From NCBI GenBank assembly GCA_009731375.1, contig BJOX01000281.1, positions 330,028 through 394,027 on the forward strand: DNA of 64,000 bases. The letters run 5' to 3'. Each line of letters opens with the position of its first letter. Within the stretch, counting starts at the first letter, position 1. This document shows, piece by piece, positions 20,428 to 29,104 of this stretch. The notes beneath the pieces were generated by a model. The model did not search any database, was not told the DNA's origin, and saw only the letters and a program-made list of their open reading frames with translations. Origin of the DNA: Paulinella micropora (taxonomy: Eukaryota > Cercozoa > Imbricatea > Euglyphida). The position numbers and the translations under genes were made by a program.

Positions 20428-22609
20428 GGCGCCCGAACTTAAGAGTCGGAAAGACGCTCAGTCATGGGATGACAGGATGGCTCAAATGCGGGCGGACTGG
20501 AAGGGGAATAAGGAAGATCTCAAGTGCCTTCAGGATGTGATGGCCAAGGAAAAGGAGATCTTTGATCCGCCTAGACCGGGCACGGTCAAGCATTTTGAAG
20601 CTCATCTCAGGAAGATTCCTGGGATGAATATCACGCATGCCTCTAGGAGGTCTATCCTGAGCCGGAAGGAGGAGAGCATTACCCAGGAAAAGGCAGAGGA
20701 GCTACAGGCTGATGATTTCACGGAGTTTTCAGACTCCCCGATTTCGTCACATGTACGCATGGTTCCTAAGCCGGATGGGGCACTAAGGTTTTGTGTGAAT
20801 TACTATCGGGCGAACAAGATCATCGAGGGTGAGCGGTATCCGCTGCCTAAGATCGATGACTGTATGCGCAAGTTAAAACACGCAAAATTTTACTCGGTAT
20901 TGGACCTCAAAAATGGGTTCTGGCAGATCCCGCTCAGTAGGAAGAGCAGGTGGCTTACAGCGTTTGTGGTAGGGATGACGCTACACCAATGCAAGGTATT
21001 GCCAATGGGTTTGAGGAACTCGCCGGGCATATTTCAGGCAGCCATGCAGAAGATGCTGGGGCGGCAATTTGAGGATGGAAGGGCAGGTGGGTTTATGGAG
21101 AAATATGGGCAGAAGGCAGAGGATTACGCTTTCTGTTACATAGATGATATTATTATCTACTCCAATACCATGGAGGAACACCTAGCCCACATCCAGGATG
21201 TTTTCCGACGGGTGAGAGAGTTTGGTCTCAAGGTGAACTTGGACAAGTGCCAGTTTGCCACCCGACAGGTTACATACCTAGGATATGATATCTCGAATGG
21301 GACGGTAGCGATTACGGGTAAAAAGAGGGATGCTGTGGAAGGCATTAAGCGGCCTCAGACGCGATCGGAATTATTCTCCTTCATTGCGCTTGCGCAATAT
21401 TACAGTCAGTTCTTTCCGAATTGGTCGGATACGGTTAAGCCGTTAAGAGAGCTGTACTTGAAAGGCGATATACGGGAATGGACGCCTAAACAGGAGGAGA
21501 CGTTCGAGTTCATTAAGGAAATGTTGACTCGTGATCCCAAGTTCAACAAGGACTGCATCTTGATGATGCCGGATGTTGACAAACAGTATGTGCTAGACAC
21601 CGATGCGTCTAAGTACGCGGTCGGGGCGGTCTTACAGCAATACGATGATAAGGGGGTCTTACGGCCGATCATGTACTTGAGCCGAAAGCTCAATAAGGCA
21701 GAACAAAACTACTGTACAAGGCAGAGGGAGGCCTTGGCGGTGGTTTGGTCGTTTATAAGACTCAGGGAATACTTATGGGGGTCACGGGATATCGTGGTAA
21801 GAACGGACCACCAGAATCTTATGTGGTTGATGACGAACGATTGCACAGGCAGGTTGGCCAGGTGGCAAGCCTTGCTGTCGTGTTATGACTTCACCGTCAA
21901 GTACATTCCCGGCAAGAAGAATATTGTGGCTGACTCTTTGTCAAGGGTCAATTACTCAACACCGTCCGCATGTCTGGCTGCGATGCACCAGATGGACGAG
22001 TTCGAGGATTTGGCGTTGAGGAAGAATCAAAAGGATATCTTGCCGGCGAACATGATCTTCTATGCCAATAAGGCTCACCCAGGCTCTAGTCGGAAGGAGT
22101 CTGGGGTGATGGAGGCAAGGAAGGGGGAATATAAGAGGGTCATGTTGTCTCAGTTGGAACGGGAGGTTGGCCAAGCGGAGTGTTGTACGGAACACTTTGC
22201 GGAGGAGGCTGTGCAACACCTGAGGGAATATGAGGCTGAGAAAGCCGCTATTCTGGATGAGGATAAGGTGGAGCATGAGTGCTACTGTTGCCTGGGGCAC
22301 GCGGCACCGGCCGTCCGAACCTACGTGGAAGACCCGGGCGGGGAGACGGCTCCAGAGCCGGAGGTGACCTCAATGGAGCCGGGGAAGGCTATGGAGAGGT
22401 CGGAGCCGGACTCCAGACCTCAAGTGGGAATCCAGGTAGAGGACGGTACAGTGCGTATCGCGTCCGTGGAGGCCTGGAGACAGTGCCAGAGGGCCGATGG
22501 GGAGTACAAGGACTTGATCCGGTACTTCATGGCAAAGGAAGAGCTGTTGCTGACGGAGAGAATCCGAACACAGCTTAAGACTCTGGCATGGCGGGATGGT
22601 CTCCTGTAG
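20390..22609 (+). CDS. pol: reverse transcriptase and RNase H
   Basis: Ty3/gypsy reverse transcriptase copying element RNA to DNA. Visible motifs in order are ISSHVRMVPKPDGALRFCVN, YPLPKIDDCMRKL, FYSVLDLKNGFWQIPL, KVLPMGLRNSPGIFQ and the active site FCYIDDIIIYSN with an intact YIDD. The tether and RNase H follow, with the first catalytic Asp in VLDTDASKYAVG, Glu in REALAVVWSF and Asp in VRTDHQNLMWL. A spacer of about 220 residues leads to the integrase. The frame ends at TAG 22607-22609, where the related element has TGG (Trp), so this is probably a nonsense mutation. Confidence 0.92.
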   Translation, partial: DGLVEDAWSDMAEAPELKSRKDAQSWDDRMAQMRADWKGNKEDLKCLQDVMAKEKEIFDPPRPGTVKHFEAHLRKIPGMNITHASRRSILSRKEESITQEKAEELQADDFTEFSDSPISSHVRMVPKPDGALRFCVNYYRANKIIEGERYPLPKIDDCMRKLKHAKFYSVLDLKNGFWQIPLSRKSRWLTAFVVGMTLHQCKVLPMGLRNSPGIFQAAMQKMLGRQFEDGRAGGFMEKYGQKAEDYAFCYIDDIIIYSNTMEEHLAHIQDVFRRVREFGLKVNLDKCQFATRQVTYLGYDISNGTVAITGKKRDAVEGIKRPQTRSELFSFIALAQYYSQFFPNWSDTVKPLRELYLKGDIREWTPKQEETFEFIKEMLTRDPKFNKDCILMMPDVDKQYVLDTDASKYAVGAVLQQYDDKGVLRPIMYLSRKLNKAEQNYCTRQREALAVVWSFIRLREYLWGSRDIVVRTDHQNLMWLMTNDCTGRLARWQALLSCYDFTVKYIPGKKNIVADSLSRVNYSTPSACLAAMHQMDEFEDLALRKNQKDILPANMIFYANKAHPGSSRKESGVMEARKGEYKRVMLSQLEREVGQAECCTEHFAEEAVQHLREYEAEKAAILDEDKVEHECYCCLGHAAPAVRTYVEDPGGETAPEPEVTSMEPGKAMERSEPDSRPQVGIQVEDGTVRIASVEAWRQCQRADGEYKDLIRYFMAKEELLLTERIRTQLKTLAWRDGLL

Positions 22610-22612
22610 TAT

Positions 22613-23250
22613 ATGGACAAAACCGCGGAGACGGCCAAGAACCCGGAAAAGTGGGTTTTGTGGGTCCCAGCTAAACTTAGACAGATGATCTACGTAGCGT
22701 CGCACGTGATCCCGTTGGTTAATCACCCGGGGGTGCAAAGGACGCAGTGGATTATCAAACGGAGGTTCTGGTGGGAAGGAATGGATAAGTTCGTTAAGGA
22801 AAGGGTCAAGGGCTGCACGACCTGTCAGATGAACAAACGGCACCCAGTGGAAGGGAAAATCCCGGTTGGGAAATTTACATTGCTGGAAAGGCTCTTTGAG
22901 TTCCTGCATGTGGACCACGTGGGACCGTTGCCGCCGGTGGGGCCGGCGAAGGATAAGTTCTTGATGACGGTCATTGACAGGGCGAGCAATTACGTTTGGG
23001 CGATACCAGTGCCTGACACAACGGCGGAGACGACAGCCAGGGAGCTGATCGATCGAGTCCTATGTGTGGTAGGGGTTCCCAAGACGATCTGCTCAGACAA
23101 GGGGCCAGCCTTTGACAACGAGCTAATGGAAAGGCTCGCGAACTTTTACGGGGTTCACTGGCAGTACGTTACACCGTACAATCCGAGGGCTATGGCAAGA
23201 TTGGAAGGGTGCATAGACCACTCAAGTCGGCTCTAAGGACCTACTGCAAG
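22613..23250 (+). pseudogene. int: integrase, truncated and frameshifted
   Basis: Continues in frame after the TAG. The zinc domain is His-x4?-His then CTTC (HVIPLVNHPG, GCTTCQMNKRHP). The catalytic core shows HVDHVGPLPP (first Asp), CSDKGPAFDNE (second Asp) and the expected Glu block near 23190, where a one-base change shifts the frame to GKIGRVHRPLKSALRTYCKK and the Glu codon itself reads Gly. The sequence stops abruptly near 23250 at the junction with the minus-strand element, so the C-terminal domain and 3' LTR are missing. Confidence 0.85.
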
Positions 23251-24001
23251 AAGATCGATCTCCGCCGCTTTTTCCACCCACAGGCCTCGCTTGTTTTTGA
23301 TCCCCAAATGCCCCTCCGGTGCCTCTGGCCTCGATGGCCCCCCTGTACCCTGCTTGTCTTGACCCCCTTGTGCTCCCACGCCTTTCCCCTCTGCTTCCCC
23401 CTCCCTGCCTTGTATTTCTCCATCTTCCCGTTTCTTGTCCTCCTCTCTCCGCTTTTCCTCATCCGCTTTTGTTTCTGTGAAACCCTCTCATGTGAACCCG
23501 TCTCCAATTCCTCTATTGCGTCTTGCAATCTTTTCTTCTCCTCCGCATCCTGTTCGAACGTCGCCTCCTCCCTCAGCATCGCAATCTCCTCCGCCTTCTG
23601 CGTCCGTGTCAACAACGGCCGCGGGTTTCCAAATTGATCCGCCGTCCGCTCCAAGGCATCCTGCTCCGTTTCGTAATCCAACAAGTAAGGCGAGAACTTG
23701 ACCAATCGCCGAACGTGGACTATCTGTTCCTTTTTCGTCCGCTGGTGTCTGATCTTATAATTGTAGGCCGCGGTTTGTTTCATAATCTGATACGGACCCT
23801 GCCATTTCTCATAGAGCTTTGTTGAGACCCCACTGGAACGTTTGGGCAGTATAGCAACACTGTATCCCCCTCCCAGAATTCCACGTGTTTATATTTCTGT
23901 TGGCCCTTCTCATCCTCCGTCCGCATTGCCGCCTCCCGATGCTTAGTCACAATTTGTTCCGCTTCTGCTAGGGCCCGTAATCTCACTGCCATCAGTTCCA
24001 A
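23245..24001 (-). pseudogene. int: integrase C-terminal region
   Basis: Post-core part of the integrase, after the stop at about 24005. First segment: LRALAEAEQIVTKHREAAMR and YKHVEFWEGDTVLLYCP, the usual GD-V-LL-Y strand. Near 23820 a frameshift leads to a second frame with ALYEKWQGPYQI-type sequence, VRRLVKFSPYLLDYETEQD and a long Lys/Glu-rich helical tail ending at the junction. The region would bind DNA and position the core. The GPY-like motif and the absence of a clear chromodomain are by-eye judgements. Confidence 0.7.
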
Positions 24002-24004
24002 CGG

Positions 24005-25117
24005 CTAATACAATGCCTTGTGTTGCATCACGTCCTGTGGAGTAGTTAAAACCTTGCCAGACACCATCTGATGTGGGCACAGTCTAGCCCTACCCCCCAA
24101 AGATGAAGAACCCAGATTGTTCATCGCAAAGGTGAACGCTTGCAATGCCTCTGGCCATTTGGTTTGCCCGTTCTGACAATAGATCTTCAAGGACGCCTTC
24201 GGCGTACGATGCATCCTCTCTATCTTCCCGTTAGCCATAGGGTTGTATGCCGTGACATAATCCCACCGAAACCTGTAGTATGCACTGAGCTCGTTCAACA
24301 CCCAATTGATAAAGGAGCTTCCTCTGTCCGATATGATCTTCCTGGGTACCCCGATCCGGCTGAATACGTTATCAATCAGTGCTTTGGCCGTCGTCTCCTT
24401 GGTGTCGTCAGCCGTGGGAACCGCAATCACGTAGTTAGAGGCCCGATCAATAATCGTGAGGATATACTTGTATCGACCCTCCCCCGCTTCCGGTAAAGGC
24501 CCGACGTAATCGATGTGAATCGTGTCAAATATATCCCGTGTTATGTCATACTGCCCCAGTAGCCCCTTGTTCGCATCGTAGACCGTCTTCGCCCTCTGGC
24601 ATGGCCCACATCCCGAAATGAAACTCCTGATGTCCTTATCCATCGTGTCCCAATAGAACCGTCGAGTCATAGACCACCTCATCCTATCCAGCCCCGGGTG
24701 ATTCTGTAAAGGGCAGTTGTGTGCCCCTATCAGAATCGCGTACCGTAACGCTGCTGGCACCCATACCACCCACTGTTCCGGATCGTCCTTGTTCTTGGCC
24801 CCGCTCCCGAAATACCAGATTAGCCCGTCCGAGTAAGTGTACTTCTCCTTCCGCCACTTTATGTCCCCATGCGCCGAAATCCCCGTCGGGTTCTCCTGGT
24901 GCGCAATAAACCTCTTCCACTCCTCACTGTCTCTCGTGAGCTTGCGGAACATGCCACCGACGCAAACTTGATCTCCGTCTTGTTTTCCAACTCCAAGGAT
25001 ACCCGGCTTGGGTGTGTGTCCCGCAACATGAGTTCCGGCTTCGCCTCCGTTTGACCCGCCGCCGCTTCCGCCTTCGTCGGAATCACAATGTTCCCCACCA
25101 TGGGCATGGTTTGCCAC
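24005..25117 (-). CDS. int: integrase zinc domain and DDE core
   Basis: The N-terminal His-His-Cys-Cys domain shows HNCPLQNHPGLDRMRW and CGPCQRAK. The core has HIDYVGPLPEAG (Asp), IISDRGSSFIN (Asp) and NGKIERMHRTPKAS (Glu), so all three catalytic acids are present. It ends at a stop near 24005, after QDVMQHKALY, where the coding sense resumes in the next feature; the stop is probably a mutation. Function in life: insertion of element cDNA into chromosomes. Confidence 0.88.
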   Translation of the reverse strand: MANHAHGGEHCDSDEGGSGGGSNGGEAGTHVAGHTPKPGILGVGKQDGDQVCVGGMFRKLTRDSEEWKRFIAHQENPTGISAHGDIKWRKEKYTYSDGLIWYFGSGAKNKDDPEQWVVWVPAALRYAILIGAHNCPLQNHPGLDRMRWSMTRRFYWDTMDKDIRSFISGCGPCQRAKTVYDANKGLLGQYDITRDIFDTIHIDYVGPLPEAGEGRYKYILTIIDRASNYVIAVPTADDTKETTAKALIDNVFSRIGVPRKIISDRGSSFINWVLNELSAYYRFRWDYVTAYNPMANGKIERMHRTPKASLKIYCQNGQTKWPEALQAFTFAMNNLGSSSLGGRARLCPHQMVSGKVLTTPQDVMQHKALY

Positions 25118-26849
25118 GGAAAGGTCTCATATCCCCCACCTCAGCCTCCGTCTGCTCCCCCTGGACCGCCTCCTTCCACATTTCTTCCTCGTATCCTTTT
25201 CTCGCATCTTCAAACCCGTGTTCTTCACAACAATCCACCGAGTGTTCGTGCGCCGCTTCGCAAAACCGCACATCCTCCCTCTGCGCCTCCTTCCTATTCC
25301 TATGCATTTCCGCTACCTCCGTCACATACTCCATACCGTTGATGGGTTTCCAGTCGTCGAAATTTGCCCTCTGCTCCTCCTCTTCCAAATCCATTTTTCC
25401 CAAGACCATTAAAACCGCTGCGGCCGTCTTGAAATGAAACTGCGTCAAGTTCATGCCACTCTTCTTCTCCGCGTCGTACACCGGTTTCAGTGCGAAGGCA
25501 CCATGACTCTGCTGTTGCGCCCGTGTATCCTTGTCGTCCGCCACCGCCTCCTTTTTCTTTTCCTTCGCGTTGTCGTCCTCCGGCGCACCCCCAGCCCTTG
25601 ACTGGTAGTCCGCACGATAGTTCTCCTTACCCGATATGAATTCAATCGTGAAGTCATATTCGGATAGCTCCAACTGCCATCTTGCCAACCTGCCCGTGTG
25701 ATCCTGCGACATCAACCAGTGTAGGTTGTTGTGATCCGACCGCACTGTCGTCCCCTTTGCCCCCCACAGATAGTCACGTAGTTTTTTGAAACCCCAGACT
25801 ATGGCCAATGCCTCTCTCTGCCGCGTGCAGTACTGTTGTTCTGCCCGTGTCATTCGCCGGCTCAGAAACATCACCGGCCTCAAACGCCCCTCGTCATCCC
25901 TCTGTTGCAGAACCCCTCCTATCGCATATGCCGATGCATCCGTGTCGAGTATGAAACTCTTGTTGAAATTGGGAAGCTGTAAAACCGTACCCCCTTCGCT
26001 CCATGGGTCCATCAAGATATGTGTCCTTAGTGTTTCAACCACCTTATGAACCGCTGGCGGCCATGTACTCCCCGCACCGCACTTGCCCTCTTTCATGAAC
26101 AGCCGTATTGGTTCCGCGATTTTTGCGAATCCCTGTATGAATTCGCTACAGTATTGCGCCAAGGACACAAAGGAGTGTAAATCGGATCTCGTCGCAGGAA
26201 CAGGCATAGCCGCCAGCGCCTCTCGCTTCTTCCTCGCAATCGAACACGTCCCGTTTTCGATGTCGTACCCCAGATACTGTATCCGCCTCTGTAAGAAGTG
26301 GCACTTCTTGGCATTCAACCGGAATCCGAACGCCTTGACCAGTCTCATGATGTCCCGCAAATGTTGTATGTGTTCCTCTACCGAATTCGAGAAAATGACC
26401 ACATCACCCAAATACGCGAAGGCGTATCCCGTCGTATCCCCGTACTTCTCCGCAAATTCCGCGTCTCGGAAATTCGCACCCAACATCTTTGTCATCGCCT
26501 GCTGAAATATGCCCGGTGCCACCTTCAACCCCATCGGCAGAACCTTCCACACGTAGGTTGTCATCCCCACCATGAATGCCGTTAGGTAGCGGCTTTCCTC
26601 CGCTAACGGAATCTGCCAGAATCCGCTTTTCAAATCCAACGTCGAGTATATCTTCGCCCTCTGCAACACCTCTATTCCCCTCCTCACGTCTTGCACCAGC
26701 GTCTCTATCTTCTTGATGATTTCGTTTATCCTCCAATAGTTGATACACATCCGCAACATTCCGTCTGGTTTCGGCGCCATGCGTACCGGAGACGCATACT
26801 CCGATAGCCGCGCCTTGATCAACCCCTTTTCCAAAAGTTCTGCCGTCAT
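25083..26849 (-). pseudogene. pol: reverse transcriptase and RNase H, active-site Asp replaced
   Basis: Motifs are ASPVRMAPKPDGMLRMCIN, IYSTLDLKSGFWQIPL, KVLPMGLKVAPGIFQQ and FAYLGDVVIFSN. The last should read Tyr-x-Asp-Asp; here it is Tyr-Leu-Gly-Asp, which removes one of the two metal-binding Asp residues. RNase H residues are kept: Asp in ILDTDASAYAIG, Glu in REALAIVWGF, Asp in VRSDHNNLHWL. It joins the upstream protease frame through a frameshift near 26868 (FAVEPLI|DRIAREMTAELLEKG). It is recognisably Ty3/gypsy, and presumably inactive. Confidence 0.9.
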
Positions 26850-29104
26850 CTCCCTCGCAATCCGATCAATGGCTCAACCGCGAAGGCCGTCCTATCCCCG
26901 GTACCTCTTGCCCCATCTCTCGTTCGAAAACCGCGACGTGGCTTGTCACCGATCCCCCCTCCTAAGGGCCGAAAGCTTGGATGTTGTCTTCCATAACCCC
27001 CCATAGCCGCAACCTTCTCCTCCGAAGTGCCCTCCCATGTCTCCGACTGTTTCCGTAACGCCTGTCTCGCCTTATCCGTCTCCTCCTTGATCTGCTCCTC
27101 TGTCGCTTGCCCCTGTATGTCATCCACCGCTATCTCTGCTCCGTCCCCGTCTAAACCCTCCCTCGACCGATATAAGGTTGGTGTCTTCCGTTCTTGATCC
27201 GCGAATCTTGCCAGTTGGTCCATCATCATAGCGTATACGTGCTGAATGGCGTTTGTCCTGTGGTATACCCCGGATATGTGCGTAAATGCCTCATCCCGAA
27301 TGGAAGCCAAATCCCGATCCAGAAGTTCCTCTCGGTACCGCCTAGCTATCTTCCTCGATCCGGGTCGGCAAGCCACTATCAACTTCTGTGTGCGACTCGG
27401 AATCGGTATCGGGTCCGCGATGAGAAAATCTTCCACATCGTACCACCACATCTCCGTTCTCCTACCTACCGGAAACATAATCGTGAAATCCCCGTGCGAA
27501 AGCCGATTTTTCAATGCCTTCTTGATCTGGGACACCGAATCCGCTACCATGGGTTGGCTTCCCCACCGCTCCTGCAGGAAGTTCAAAATCTCCACCTTAG
27601 CCTGGTTAGGCTTGCCCGTATTGCATACTACATATTGCGCCATAGGCAACACCCGTGTATCCATTTCCTTATGTTGGTATCCCAAGTCTCGCCCGTGTTT
27701 CGGAAAACCGTCCGAGGCCTCCTCCCTCTGTCTCCGGAAATATTCCAACCTCGTGTCGACCAGAGCAACAATTCTTGACCTCGTCCATTCAACTTCCGAC
27801 TCGCTCTCCTCTTCCTCCTCCTCGTGATTTCCAATCGCAAAAACCTCCTGTTCCGCTGCCTTATCCTCCTCTCCCTTCTGAATCTCTACCCGTGCCGCCC
27901 TGAAATCGTTCGCCACCCATGCCCCCGGTATGTCTCCTTGTCCCTCCTCTGGGTCGTAAACCACCACTCGATACACCGGAGCGTTTTCCCCCCGTCCATA
28001 CCGTATCTCTTCTCCGTGACAGTCGATGTGAGTGTGCATACGCTTCAGCGCGTCAAAGCTCCATAGAGGTCCCCCTGTATATGCCGGGACGACCCAAAAC
28101 CTGTGCGTATATGTATTCCCCCCTTCCAGGTCAAACGCCAGCAGTATCGTGCCCGTCATAGCCGTTGTACCCGACACCCCCTTCACCCAATCCCGTGTCG
28201 CCCGAAACCGCTCCTTGAACCATGGTTGTTGCCCGTGCTTGTCCAAAAAGTGCTTTCCGATGACGCTGATGGCCGCCATGGTATCGTTGCCTATGACCAC
28301 ATCCCCTCCTAAACTCATCAACTTGACCCGAATATACGCCAGTGGGAGATTTGATCTTTTAATAACCGACGGCGTCACTCGCATCGCCTCATGCCTCTGA
28401 CTCACCTTCCAGTGTGTTTCCAGCAATTGTCGTTCTCGCTCCCGTGTCTTCTCTCTCTCACTTTCTTCTCGCTTCTTTTCCTCTGCCACCCCCTCTCCCT
28501 CACTTCTCTCCCGCTCCCCCTCCAATCTCGCTCTCTCCTTGCCCTCACCCTCACTGTTCTCGCCCTCTTTGTACCCTTTTCCTTGTACCCCCGATCCGCT
28601 ACATGCTCGCCCCTCTGCCTTTTGCTGTTTTGCATGCCGTTCCCCCTGTCTCTCGTCTATCCCCTCGTCTCTCCCCCTCTTTCTGCCTATGTCACATCCA
28701 CATATTCCCGTGTCTTCAAGCTCCTCCCCATCTCGTCCCTTTCCGGGCTCCCGTATCCCGATCCATCGCCCCGTCGCCGTTGTCGCCTCGCCCTCCGTTC
28801 CCCTGTCATATGTCAAACCCCCATCCCCGTTCGTGATCTCTCCTTCACTCTTTCCTGGCTCACCTGCCGTAGAAACCCCCACGATCTTTACGTCATCGTC
28901 GCTGTTAGACCTGCGCGGACGCGCTTCCTCTTGCCGCGGAGGTCGCTCCTGTTCATATATACCATGAGTGCGGTCATGTTCCCGTGCCATCTCCTCTATC
29001 GTTTGTTCCGTACCCGCGATGAATCCCGCGCCCTCCGGCTGTCCCTGTCGCTCTTGTGTTCCCGCTCCAGCCCCTGCAATCAACCCCTGTCGATTCGGAT
29101 GCAT
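26846..29104 (-). CDS. pol: pol N-terminal frame with aspartic protease-like domain
   Basis: 752 residues. The first 220 are low-complexity (EREREK-type, Arg/Glu/Gly). A retropepsin-like region follows: LPLAYIRVKLMSLGG, VVIGNDTMAAISVIG and AMTGTILLAFDLEGG, with YTGGPLWSFDALKRM as the late conserved block. The catalytic motif would normally be Asp-Thr/Ser-Gly; here it reads Asp-Thr-Met, so activity is doubtful. The linker to RT contains PIPIPSRTQKLIVACRPGSR, also found in the + element. It ends in a stop near 26846 because of a frameshift before RT. Confidence 0.7.
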   Translation of the reverse strand: MHPNRQGLIAGAGAGTQERQGQPEGAGFIAGTEQTIEEMAREHDRTHGIYEQERPPRQEEARPRRSNSDDDVKIVGVSTAGEPGKSEGEITNGDGGLTYDRGTEGEATTATGRWIGIREPGKGRDGEELEDTGICGCDIGRKRGRDEGIDERQGERHAKQQKAEGRACSGSGVQGKGYKEGENSEGEGKERARLEGERERSEGEGVAEEKKREESEREKTRERERQLLETHWKVSQRHEAMRVTPSVIKRSNLPLAYIRVKLMSLGGDVVIGNDTMAAISVIGKHFLDKHGQQPWFKERFRATRDWVKGVSGTTAMTGTILLAFDLEGGNTYTHRFWVVPAYTGGPLWSFDALKRMHTHIDCHGEEIRYGRGENAPVYRVVVYDPEEGQGDIPGAWVANDFRAARVEIQKGEEDKAAEQEVFAIGNHEEEEEESESEVEWTRSRIVALVDTRLEYFRRQREEASDGFPKHGRDLGYQHKEMDTRVLPMAQYVVCNTGKPNQAKVEILNFLQERWGSQPMVADSVSQIKKALKNRLSHGDFTIMFPVGRRTEMWWYDVEDFLIADPIPIPSRTQKLIVACRPGSRKIARRYREELLDRDLASIRDEAFTHISGVYHRTNAIQHVYAMMMDQLARFADQERKTPTLYRSREGLDGDGAEIAVDDIQGQATEEQIKEETDKARQALRKQSETWEGTSEEKVAAMGGYGRQHPSFRPLGGGIGDKPRRGFRTRDGARGTGDRTAFAVEPLIGLRGR

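Larger units (their letters stand above)
15641..23250 (+). mobile_element. Ty3/gypsy-like LTR retrotransposon, 3'-truncated
   Basis: Order on the + strand: large gag, gap, protease-linked region, reverse transcriptase, RNase H, integrase with zinc domain and DDE core. The order RT-RNase H-integrase is that of Ty3/gypsy. The 3' end is lost near 23250, inside the integrase coding region, where it abuts the opposite-strand element. A frameshift in gag, a frameshift near 20390, an in-frame TAG at 22607 and a frameshift near 23190 make it non-autonomous. Confidence 0.88.
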
